Origin: CAZNNH01 sp964574335
Lineage (GTDB): Bacteria; Acidobacteriota; Vicinamibacteria; Fen-336
Length of the DNA stretch: 6,154 bases
NCBI GenBank assembly: GCA_964574335.1
Contig: CAZNNH010000260.1
Coordinates: 1 to 6,154, forward strand
Direction: 5' to 3'
The position numbers and the translations under genes are program-made. The notes beneath the pieces were generated by a model that did not search any database, was not told the DNA's origin, and was given only the letters and a program-made list of their open reading frames with translations. This document shows positions 1 to 5,745 of the stretch, in pieces. Position 1 is the first letter of the stretch. The number at the start of each line of letters is the position of its first letter.

Positions 1-585
1 ATGGCGGCAACGCCCCTTCGCCGGCCGGCGACCTACGACGACCTGCTGCGAGTGCCCGAGCACCTCGTCGCCGAGATCCTCGACGGCGACCTCTACACCA
101 GCCCGCGGCCCGCTTCGCGCCACGCGCGTGCCAGCTCCATCTTGGGAGGCGAGCTGACCGGGCCGTACGATCTGGGCCGCGGCGGCCCCGGGGGTTGGTG
201 GCTCCTCGACGAGCCTGAGCTCCACCTCGGCGAGGACGTCCTCGTCCCCGATCTTGCCGGTTGGCGGCGCGAGCGACTTTCCAGCTTCCCGGATGTGCCC
301 TTCTTCACCCTCGCCCCCGACTGGGTGTGCGAGGTCATCTCGCCCGGCACGGAGCGCATCGACCGTACGCGCAAGCTCCCCAGCTACGCCCGCGCCGGCG
401 TCGGTCACGCCTGGCTCGTCAACCCGTTGGCCCGCACGCTGGAGGTGCTGCGGTTGGACGACAGCCACTGGCTGCTCGTGGCCACCCACTCCGGCGACGA
501 GATCGTCCGCGCCGAGCCATTCGAAGCCGCCGAGGTGGACCTGCTCCTGCTCTGGGGCGAGGCTCGGACCTCGCCCGAGAAGTAG
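1..585 (+). CDS. Uma2 family endonuclease-like protein (DUF820)
   Basis: This 194-residue protein matches the Uma2/DUF820 family, which has a PD-(D/E)XK restriction-endonuclease-like fold. The family is often present in many copies per genome and its cellular role is not established. The N-terminus shows the family pattern RRPATYDDLLRVPEHLVAEI, with E25 in the conserved first helix. The likely metal-binding core is D84 in VPDLAGW, E111 in WVCEVISP and K125 in RTRKLPSYA, followed by the conserved HAWLVNP strand (136-142). All expected core residues are present, so the protein looks intact. The ATG is at base 1 and suits the usual family N-terminus, but a start further upstream cannot be excluded because the window begins there. 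It lies 166 bases before the response regulator and shows no sign of sharing its operon. The family assignment is secure; nuclease activity is inferred from the fold only. Confidence 0.88.
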   Translation: MAATPLRRPATYDDLLRVPEHLVAEILDGDLYTSPRPASRHARASSILGGELTGPYDLGRGGPGGWWLLDEPELHLGEDVLVPDLAGWRRERLSSFPDVPFFTLAPDWVCEVISPGTERIDRTRKLPSYARAGVGHAWLVNPLARTLEVLRLDDSHWLLVATHSGDEIVRAEPFEAAEVDLLLLWGEARTSPEK

Positions 586-633
586 CCGCCGAGGGCGACC
601 TCTTCTCCACCTCCGATGGATCCAGAGAGAACG

Positions 634-660
634 ACGGTCCGTAGCCCTCGTTCGGGCCGT
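634..660 (+). other. Small hairpin between Uma2 gene and regulator
   Basis: ACGGTCCG (634-641) pairs with CGGGCCGT (653-660), giving an 8-bp stem with one G-T wobble and an 11-base loop. It lies 48 bases after the Uma2 stop and ends one base before the tandem GCAAA site. There is no T-tract, so a classical intrinsic terminator is not supported. It may contribute to termination of the Uma2 transcript or may be chance in GC-rich DNA. Confidence 0.25.
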
Positions 661-675
661 GCAAAGTTGCGCAAA
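661..675 (+). promoter_or_regulatory. Candidate CpxR-type operator, GCAAA-N5-GCAAA
   Basis: GCAAA at 661-665 and GCAAA at 671-675 are separated by exactly 5 bases, so the half-sites repeat every 10 bp, one helical turn. OmpR-family regulators bind as head-to-tail dimers on such direct repeats. The E. coli CpxR box is GTAAA-N5-GTAAA, and this site differs by a single T-to-C change in each half. It stands 76 bases upstream of the start of a CpxR-like regulator and just upstream of a plausible promoter, where an activator or autoregulator would bind. The repeat and spacing are seen directly; binding is inferred. Confidence 0.5.
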
Positions 676-690
676 GACAGGGGCGGGAGG

Positions 691-719
691 CTGGCGCGGG
701 ACAGCGGGCGAAGTATCAT
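691..719 (+). promoter_or_regulatory. Possible sigma70-like promoter for the regulator operon
   Basis: TATCAT (714-719) is a good -10 candidate and stands out in the GC-rich surroundings. Seventeen bases upstream, CTGGCG (691-696) matches TTGACA at only three positions, a poor -35. A weak -35 preceded by a tandem operator (661-675) is typical of activator-dependent promoters. Transcription would start near 726, leaving a leader of about 26 bases before the regulator ATG. Confidence 0.35.
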
Positions 720-751
720 CGCGACGAGAGCCCCGAGCGGATGCCGATCCG

Positions 752-1438
752 ATGACCAAGGTCCTGCTGGTCGACGACGACGTGGAGCTGGCGGCCCTGC
801 TGCGCGAGTACCTGGAGCAGGAGGGCTTCGAGACCACGATCGTCCACGACGGTGAGGCCGGGGTGGCGGAGGCGCTGGCCGGCCGCCACGCGATCGTGGT
901 CCTCGACGTGATGCTGCCCCGCCTGAGCGGCGTCGAGGCGCTGCGCCGGATCCGACAACGCAGCCGGGTTCCGGTGCTGATGCTGACCGCCAAGGGCGAC
1001 GACGTCGACCGGATCGTGGGGCTCGAGCTGGGGGCCGACGACTACGTCCCCAAGCCCTGCACGCCGCGGGAGCTGGTGGCTCGCTTGCGGGCGATCCTCC
1101 GCCGCTCCGAAGGGGGGGACGCGCTGTCTCCGGCAGGACCGATCTCGGTGGGGCCCCTCACCCTGTGGCCGGAAAGACGGCGCGCGGAGTGGGGCGGCCA
1201 CCCCCTCGAGCTGACCAGCACCGAGTTCAACCTGCTGCTGCTGCTGGCCCGGAGTGCGGGACGGCTGGTGACCCGGGCCGAGCTTTCCGAGCAGGGTCTG
1301 GGACGGCCGCTTCTCCGCTTCGACCGCAGCATCGATGTTCACGTCAGCAGCCTGCGCCACAAGATCGGCAACCTGGGAGACGGCCGCTCCTACATCCAGA
1401 CGGTGCGGGGCCAGGGCTACCAGCTCGTCAAGGAGTGA
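752..1438 (+). CDS. OmpR/CpxR-type DNA-binding response regulator
   Basis: This is a 228-residue cytoplasmic response regulator, the usual length for the OmpR family. The receiver domain (about 1-115) has the acidic pocket D8/D9, the phospho-acceptor D52 in VVLDVMLP, the switch T79 in VLMLTA and K101 in DYVPKP. The winged-helix DNA-binding domain (about 128-226) contains ELTSTEFNLL, the CpxR-like stretch LVTRAELSEQGLGRPLLRFDR split across 172-192, the recognition helix around DRSIDVHVSSLRHKIG (191-206) and the C-terminal wing VRGQGYQL. The GLGRPLLRFDRSID pattern resembles CpxR more than PhoB or OmpR. Residue 103 is Cys where this family usually has Phe after the K-P pair. The ATG at 752 was chosen because translation begins directly with the family start MTKVLLVDDD; upstream codons in frame do not resemble the family. 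The ribosome site is weak (GAGCGG at 735-740). The partner kinase begins 4 bases after the stop. Confidence 0.95.
   Translation: MTKVLLVDDDVELAALLREYLEQEGFETTIVHDGEAGVAEALAGRHAIVVLDVMLPRLSGVEALRRIRQRSRVPVLMLTAKGDDVDRIVGLELGADDYVPKPCTPRELVARLRAILRRSEGGDALSPAGPISVGPLTLWPERRRAEWGGHPLELTSTEFNLLLLLARSAGRLVTRAELSEQGLGRPLLRFDRSIDVHVSSLRHKIGNLGDGRSYIQTVRGQGYQLVKE
1430..1435 (+). promoter_or_regulatory. Strong ribosome binding site for the kinase gene
   Basis: AAGGAG lies in the last codons of the response regulator, 7 bases before the kinase ATG at 1443. It fixes the kinase start and indicates translation coupled to the regulator. It is much stronger than the ribosome sites of the regulator and of the glycosidase. 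Confidence 0.75.
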
Positions 1439-1442
1439 GCGG

Positions 1443-2846
1443 ATGGGCCGGCTCTTCTGGAAGTTCCTCTTCTCCTACTGGGCGGCGCTGCTGCTGGCTC
1501 TGGTCAGCGTCGGGACCGCGGCCTGGCTGTATCGACTGGCCGAGGAGGAGATCGACCCCTCGCTCGAGGTGGGGCCGCGCGCCACCTTCGTGGTCGGCTC
1601 CGCCTCAGCGACGCTTCGCGAGGGGGGGCTGCCCGCGCTGCGTGGGCTGATGCAGGAGTGGGGCCGTCACGCCGAGGTGCTGCTCTTCGCCGTCGACGAC
1701 AGCGGCCGGGAGCTGCTCGGGCGGCCGGTGTCCGCCGAGACGATCGCCCGCGCCCGGCGGCTGGCCGAGGCGGTCGGCGGCTCGGAGGTCGCTCGCCAGG
1801 TGGCCCTCCCCGGAGGCGGGACCTACCTGCTCTTCGTGCCGGTCCGGGCCGCCCCGCTCTGGCAGCGGCTGCTGTTCGCCGGCCGTCCCTTGCCGCCGTA
1901 CCTGCTGCTGGCCTCCGGGCTGGTGGCCAGCCTGGCCTTCGGCGCGCTCCTGGCCTGGTACGTGACGCGGCCGATCCGGCACCTGCGTCAGGCCTTCGTC
2001 GCCCTTTCGGTGGGGCGCCTGGACACGCGGGTGGCCCCGCTAATCGGCCGCCGCCGGGACGAGGTCGCGGACCTGGGACGGGAGTTCGACAAGATGGCTC
2101 AGCGGCTCCAGACGCTGATCGCCGCCCAGCGATCGCTGCTGCACGACGTCTCCCACGAGCTGCGCTCACCGCTGGCGCGCCTGCAGGCCGCCATCGGGCT
2201 GGTCCGGCAGAGCCCCCAGAAGCTCCAGGGCTCGCTGGACCGGATCGAGACCGAGGCGGAACGGCTGGACGACCTGGTGGGGCAGATCCTGACCCTCTCC
2301 CGGCTGGAGGCCGGCACCCCGGCGGAGCTGCTGGAGCGCCCGGAGCCTACCGACCTGGTGGACCTGATCGGGTCGATCGCCTCGGACGCCCACTTCGAGG
2401 CGCAGGCCAGTGACCGAGCCGTCGTCTTCGAGAGCGACGGCGAGCTGCCCGCCGACGTCCGCGTCGAGCTGCTGCACCGGGCGGTCGAGAACGTCGTGCG
2501 CAACGCGGTCAAGTACACTCACCCCGGGACCACGGTGGAGGTGACCGCTACCCGCAAGCCGTCCGGCGACGGAGTGCTGGTGAGCGTCGCCGACCAAGGT
2601 CCCGGCGTGGCCGAGGACGAGCTCGCCGCCATCTTCGAGCCGTTCTACCGGGGTCCCCAAGGGCAGCCGAGTCTGGGCTTCGGGCTGGGCCTGGCCATCG
2701 CGCGGCGTGCCGTGGAGGCCCACGGAGGCCGCGTCCGCGCCGTCAACCGGCCCGGCGGCGGGCTGGTGATCGAGATGGAGGTGCCGTCCGGGCGCCGAAG
2801 CCGCCCGGACGGAGATGTTCGACAACCTGTAACCAGAGAGCGTTGA
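1443..2846 (+). CDS. CpxA-type membrane sensor histidine kinase
   Basis: This 467-residue inner-membrane kinase should phosphorylate the adjacent response regulator. The first membrane segment spans about residues 8-30. An extracytoplasmic sensor region of about 120 residues (31-150) follows, with no domain I recognise. The second membrane segment is about 152-175, then HAMP (about 173-225, beginning YVTRPIRHLRQAF). The H-box is HDVSHELRSP with phospho-acceptor H238, followed by a CpxA-like helix RIETEAERLDDLVGQIL. The ATPase domain has the N-box (HRAVENVVRNAVKYT, N354), G1 box DQGPGV (384-389), F-box IFEPFYRG (397-404) and G2 box GFGLGLAIA (412-420). All catalytic motifs are intact. The C-terminal 20 residues (about 448-467) are Arg-rich, lie beyond the usual end of the ATPase fold and encode an 11-bp hairpin in the DNA. 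The start is set by AAGGAG seven bases upstream. No CpxP-like gene is in the window, so the signal sensed may differ from that of E. coli CpxA. Confidence 0.94.
   Translation: MGRLFWKFLFSYWAALLLALVSVGTAAWLYRLAEEEIDPSLEVGPRATFVVGSASATLREGGLPALRGLMQEWGRHAEVLLFAVDDSGRELLGRPVSAETIARARRLAEAVGGSEVARQVALPGGGTYLLFVPVRAAPLWQRLLFAGRPLPPYLLLASGLVASLAFGALLAWYVTRPIRHLRQAFVALSVGRLDTRVAPLIGRRRDEVADLGREFDKMAQRLQTLIAAQRSLLHDVSHELRSPLARLQAAIGLVRQSPQKLQGSLDRIETEAERLDDLVGQILTLSRLEAGTPAELLERPEPTDLVDLIGSIASDAHFEAQASDRAVVFESDGELPADVRVELLHRAVENVVRNAVKYTHPGTTVEVTATRKPSGDGVLVSVADQGPGVAEDELAAIFEPFYRGPQGQPSLGFGLGLAIARRAVEAHGGRVRAVNRPGGGLVIEMEVPSGRRSRPDGDVRQPVTRER
2784..2812 (+). other. Perfect 11-bp GC-rich hairpin at the kinase/glycosidase junction
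   Basis: CCGTCCGGGCG (2784-2794) is the exact reverse complement of CGCCCGGACGG (2802-2812), with a 7-base loop. It lies inside the last kinase codons and ends 38 bases before the glycosidase ATG. No T-run follows, so it is not a standard terminator. It could act as an mRNA stability element or a partial attenuator, or shield against 3' decay, giving different levels of regulator and enzyme. Confidence 0.45.
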
Positions 2847-2850
2847 AACC

Positions 2851-5502
2851 ATGATTCAGAGAAGACCCTTGGCCGTCTTGTTCGTGCTCGCAGTCGCCCT
2901 CCAGGGCGGCCACTCCTGGGCCCAGGAGGCCCGGCTCCCCTACCAGGACCCCTCCGTAGCGATCGACGACCGGGTGAACGACCTGGTCGGCCGGATGACG
3001 CTCGAGGAGAAGGCCTCGCAGCTCGTCAACCACACCCGGGCGATCCCGCGCCTCGGCGTCCCCGAGTACAACCTCTGGTCCGAGGCCCTCCACGGTGTTG
3101 CCAACAACGGCATCGCCACCGTGTTCCCCCAGGCCATCGGCCTCGCCGCCACCTTCGACCCGCCGCTCGTCCACGAGATGGCCAGGGCGACGGCCCTCGA
3201 GGGCCGGGCCAAGTTCAACCAGGCGTTGAAGGCCGGCGAGGGGGGCGCCCTCTTCAGGGGGATCACCTTCTTCTCCCCCAACATCAACATCTTCCGTGAC
3301 CCGCGTTGGGGCCGCGGGCAGGAGACGTACGGCGAGGACCCCTTCCTGACCGGGAAGCTCGGCGTCGCCTTCATCACCGGCCTCCAGGGGGACGATCCCA
3401 AGTACCTGACCACGGTGGCGACGGCCAAGCACTATGCCGTCCACAGCGGCCCGGAGCCCCTCCGCCACGGCTTCGACGCCGTCGCCTCGAAGCACGACAT
3501 CGAGGACACCTACCTCCCGGCCTTCCGTGCCGCCGTCGTCGACGGCCGGGTCCGGGCGGTGATGTGCGTCTACAACGCCATCAACGGCGTGCCGGGCTGT
3601 GCGGACCACGGCCTCTTGACCGACACCCTCAGGACGGACTGGGGCTTCTCTGGCTTCGTGACCGGCGACTGCGACGCCGTCCGGGACATCTCCACCGGCC
3701 ACAAGTACGCGAAGTCGCTGGCCGAAGGGGCGGCCCTCGCCGTCAAGGCCGGGACCGACAACGACTGCCAGGTGGTGTTCGGCCCGCGGGGCGGGGCTCC
3801 CGAGTACCAGAAGTACCTCGACGCGGTGAAGGAAGGCCTGCTCAGCGAGGCCGACATCGACGTGGCCGTCAAGCGCATGATGAAGACCCGCTTCGAGCAG
3901 GGGCTCTTCGACCCGCAGGATCAGGTCTCCCCGGCCCAGACCCCGGACTCGGTGGTGGACTCCGAGGAGCACCGTGCGCTGGCTACCCGGATCGCCCGCT
4001 CCACCATGGTCCTGCTGAAGAACGACGGCGTGCTGCCGCTCTCCGAGGGTCTTACAAAGATCGCCGTGGTGGGACCCCTGGCCGACTCCGGCCGGGTGCT
4101 GCTCGGCAACTACAACGGGACGCCGTCCCGGTCCACCACCGCCCTCGACGGGATCAAGAAGCAGTTCGCCTCGGCGCAGGTCGTCTTCGAGCCGGGGACG
4201 TCGTTCCTCCGGCCGTTCCAGCCGGTGCCGGCCGCCGTGCTTTGCACCGACGAGGGGCAGGCCGGGCTGAAGGCCGAGTCCTTCGACAACGCCGACTTCG
4301 AGGGTGAGCCGGTGGAGACCCGGGTCGACGCCGGCGTGGCCTACGGCCTCCCGCCCGGGACCTTCCCGAGCTTCTCCAGCCCGCCCAAGCCCGAGAAGCC
4401 GACCCGCTGGACCGGCTGGCTCACACCCCAGGCCTCCGGGGCCTCGACCCTGGCGGTCGAGGGCTTCGGCGGCGCCCGGCTCTACCTCGACGGAAAGCTG
4501 CTGGTCGACACCACGGCGCCCGGCTTCCCCAGGAAGCCGCACATCGCCGAGGTGGAGCTCGAGAAGGGCCACCGCTACCCGATCCGGGTGGAGGCGGTGC
4601 CGCGCTTCATCGCCTCGACCCGTCTGGCCTGGCTGCCGCCCGATCCGACGGTGCTCGATCGGGCCGTCACGGCGGCCCGCGAGGCGGAGGTGGCGATCGC
4701 CGTCGTCGGCATCACCTCGGACCTCGAGGGCGAGGAGTCGGGCGTCGACCAGCCCGGTTTCAAGGGCGGCGACCGGACCAGCCTGGACCTGCCGCGGCCC
4801 GAGCAGGAGCTGCTGGAGGCGGTGGCGGCCACCGGCAAGCCGCTGGTGGTGGTGCTGATGAGCGGCAGCGCCCTGTCCGTCAACTGGGCAAACGCCCACG
4901 CCAACGCCATCCTCCAGGCCTGGTACCCGGGGGAGGAGGGCGGCACCGCCGTCGCCGAGACCCTGGCCGGTCTCAACAACCCGGCCGGCCGCCTGCCGGT
5001 CACGTTCTACAAGGGGGTCGAGCAGCTTCCCGAGTTCACCGACTACTCGATGGTGGACCGGACCTATCGCTACTTCACCGGCGAGCCGCTGTATCCGTTC
5101 GGCTACGGCCTCAGCTACTCGACCTTCGCCTACTCGGGGCTCCGCCTCTCGAAGCCGACGATCGCCGCCGGCGAGCCGTTGGAAGTCGAGGTCGAGGTGA
5201 AGAACGCGAGTGACCGGGACGGCGACGAGGTGGCCCAGGTCTACCTGGTCTTTCCGAAGGCGGCCGGCGCCCCGCACCTCGCTCTGCGCGCCTTCACGCG
5301 CCTCCACCTGCGGGCCGGCGAGAGCCGGAAGGTGGGCTTCACCCTCGGCGAGCGTGAGCTCGGTCACGTGGACGAGGCCGGGACCCACGTCGTCTCCGCC
5401 GGGGAGTACCGCATCAGCGTGGGCGGGGGACAGCCGGGGACGTCGGCCCCGACCGCCGAGACGGCGTTCACCATCACCGGCCAGAAGGCACTTCCGCGCT
5501 GA
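2851..5502 (+). CDS. Exported GH3 beta-xylosidase-like glycosidase with PA14 insert
   Basis: This 883-residue enzyme belongs to glycoside hydrolase family 3 and should release sugars from the non-reducing ends of beta-linked oligosaccharides. A Sec signal peptide (about 1-24, hydrophobic VLFVLAVAL, cleavage likely after HSWA) predicts export. The barrel domain (about 35-355) has NLWSEALHG (E78), DPRWGRGQETYGEDP (150-164), AKHYAVHSG (192-200) and the nucleophile D273 in FVTGDCDAV. The GDCD form is typical of the xylosidase branch, whereas beta-glucosidases usually carry SDW. The second GH3 domain starts near 385 (MVLLKNDGVLPL), is interrupted by a PA14 domain (about 468-597, probably glycan-binding), and resumes near 600. 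The acid/base is probably a Glu of LEGEE (625-629). A C-terminal Fn3-like domain spans about 770-860. It starts 4 bases after the kinase stop, with only a weak ribosome site (AGAGAG, 2835-2840), so it is probably co-transcribed with the two-component pair. The substrate could also be beta-glucosides or arabinosides; sequence alone does not decide. Confidence 0.93.
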   Translation: MIQRRPLAVLFVLAVALQGGHSWAQEARLPYQDPSVAIDDRVNDLVGRMTLEEKASQLVNHTRAIPRLGVPEYNLWSEALHGVANNGIATVFPQAIGLAATFDPPLVHEMARATALEGRAKFNQALKAGEGGALFRGITFFSPNINIFRDPRWGRGQETYGEDPFLTGKLGVAFITGLQGDDPKYLTTVATAKHYAVHSGPEPLRHGFDAVASKHDIEDTYLPAFRAAVVDGRVRAVMCVYNAINGVPGCADHGLLTDTLRTDWGFSGFVTGDCDAVRDISTGHKYAKSLAEGAALAVKAGTDNDCQVVFGPRGGAPEYQKYLDAVKEGLLSEADIDVAVKRMMKTRFEQGLFDPQDQVSPAQTPDSVVDSEEHRALATRIARSTMVLLKNDGVLPLSEGLTKIAVVGPLADSGRVLLGNYNGTPSRSTTALDGIKKQFASAQVVFEPGTSFLRPFQPVPAAVLCTDEGQAGLKAESFDNADFEGEPVETRVDAGVAYGLPPGTFPSFSSPPKPEKPTRWTGWLTPQASGASTLAVEGFGGARLYLDGKLLVDTTAPGFPRKPHIAEVELEKGHRYPIRVEAVPRFIASTRLAWLPPDPTVLDRAVTAAREAEVAIAVVGITSDLEGEESGVDQPGFKGGDRTSLDLPRPEQELLEAVAATGKPLVVVLMSGSALSVNWANAHANAILQAWYPGEEGGTAVAETLAGLNNPAGRLPVTFYKGVEQLPEFTDYSMVDRTYRYFTGEPLYPFGYGLSYSTFAYSGLRLSKPTIAAGEPLEVEVEVKNASDRDGDEVAQVYLVFPKAAGAPHLALRAFTRLHLRAGESRKVGFTLGERELGHVDEAGTHVVSAGEYRISVGGGQPGTSAPTAETAFTITGQKALPR

Positions 5503-5510
5503 GCCGTCCC

Positions 5511-5562
5511 GGGGACATGACCCGATTCCGTCTGTCGCCGGCGGAATCGGGATCGTGTCCCC
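5511..5562 (+). repeat. REP-like imperfect palindrome, unit 1
   Basis: The left arm at 5511-5530 (begins GGGGACATGA, ends GATTCCG) pairs with 5542-5562 (begins CGGAATCGGG, ends GTGTCCCC). The stem has 19 Watson-Crick pairs, one G-T wobble (5518 with 5555) and one unpaired A (5552), closed by an 11-base loop. It begins 8 bases after the glycosidase stop. The position and form fit a REP sequence acting as a 3' stabiliser or terminator of the operon. The two arms differ consistently (ATGA against ACGAT), a feature also seen in the neighbouring units. Confidence 0.8.
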
Positions 5563-5573
5563 CGTCTGGCCGG

Positions 5574-5678
5574 CATGACCCGATTCCTCACCGTCGTCCG
5601 GGTACACGATCCGGGTTTTACTGCGACCGGGGAAACCCGGTCATGTCCCCGGACGCGGTCCGCGGAATCGGGATCGTG
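5574..5678 (+). repeat. REP-like composite palindrome enclosing an inverted unit
   Basis: CATGACCCGATTCC (5574-5587) is identical to 5516-5529 of unit 1. Bases 5662-5685 are an exact 24-base copy of 5541-5564. These arms pair with each other (5574-5587 with 5664-5678, one wobble, one bulged A at 5673) around a second hairpin. The composite therefore looks like unit 1 with another palindrome in its loop. The left outer arm has lost the GGGGA end found in unit 1. The arm at 5574-5587 could instead pair with the right arm of unit 1. Confidence 0.7.
5595..5655 (+). repeat. Inner REP-like palindrome of opposite orientation, unit 2
   Basis: The left arm 5595-5618 (contains GGTACACGATCCGGGTTT) pairs with 5633-5655 (contains AAACCCGGTCATGTCCCC) across a 14-base loop, with two mismatches and one bulged T (5610). 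Its outer half shares the GGGGACAYGA core of unit 1, but its inner half is CCGGGTTT instead of CCCGATTCCG. The ACGAT-type arm comes first here and the ATGA-type arm second, the reverse of unit 1, so it is inserted in the opposite orientation. Confidence 0.65.
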
Positions 5679-5710
5679 TCCCCCGGGCGGTCCGTCCACC
5701 CCGACTGGCG

Positions 5711-5716
5711 TAGAAT
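5711..5716 (+). promoter_or_regulatory. Possible -10 element for the downstream TolB-like gene
   Basis: TAGAAT is an isolated AT-rich hexamer 29 bases before the ATG at 5746. No convincing -35 is visible upstream, where the palindrome cluster ends at about 5685. Transcription would start near 5723, leaving a short leader with a strong ribosome site. This suggests the gene is transcribed separately from the glycosidase operon. Confidence 0.35.
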
Positions 5717-5735
5717 CGATCTCTCGCCCACGCTT

Positions 5736-5740
5736 GGAGG
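5736..5740 (+). promoter_or_regulatory. Ribosome binding site of the partial TolB-like gene
   Basis: GGAGG, continued as GGAGGTG, lies 5 bases before ATG 5746. GTG codons at 5740 and 5743 are in the same frame, but they overlap or crowd this site, so the ATG is the better start. Confidence 0.7.
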
Positions 5741-5745
5741 TGGTG

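Noticed and set aside
254..751. Upstream extension of the response regulator frame into the Uma2 gene
   Set aside because: The extension is Pro/Arg/Ser-rich, overlaps the Uma2 gene in another frame and is absent from the family; the regulator begins naturally at the ATG at 752.
716..1360. Minus-strand open frame of 214 codons opposite the response regulator
   Set aside because: It is the shadow of a clear OmpR-type regulator; it is rich in Gln, Arg and Ala with no recognisable domain and no ribosome site of note.
1335..1442. Upstream extension of the kinase frame into the regulator gene
   Set aside because: A strong AAGGAG site precedes the ATG at 1443, and the first membrane segment begins right after it; the extension is a shadow of the regulator's recognition helix.
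2851..2925. Twin-arginine export signal in the glycosidase
   Set aside because: There is an Arg-Arg pair near the start (QRRPLAV), but the residues around it do not match the S/T-RR-x-F-L-K consensus, so an ordinary Sec signal is more likely.
2743..5607. Open frame of 954 codons on the minus strand covering the whole glycosidase gene
   Set aside because: It mirrors the GH3 gene, whose family motifs, signal peptide and full domain order are unmistakable. Long antisense frames are expected in GC-rich genes because stop codons are rare. The translation is low-complexity, rich in Gly, Arg, Val and Leu, and shows no motif.
5511..5685. Possible CRISPR array
   Set aside because: The repeats are palindromic, unequal in spacing and alternate in orientation; there are no regular spacers and no cas genes in the window.
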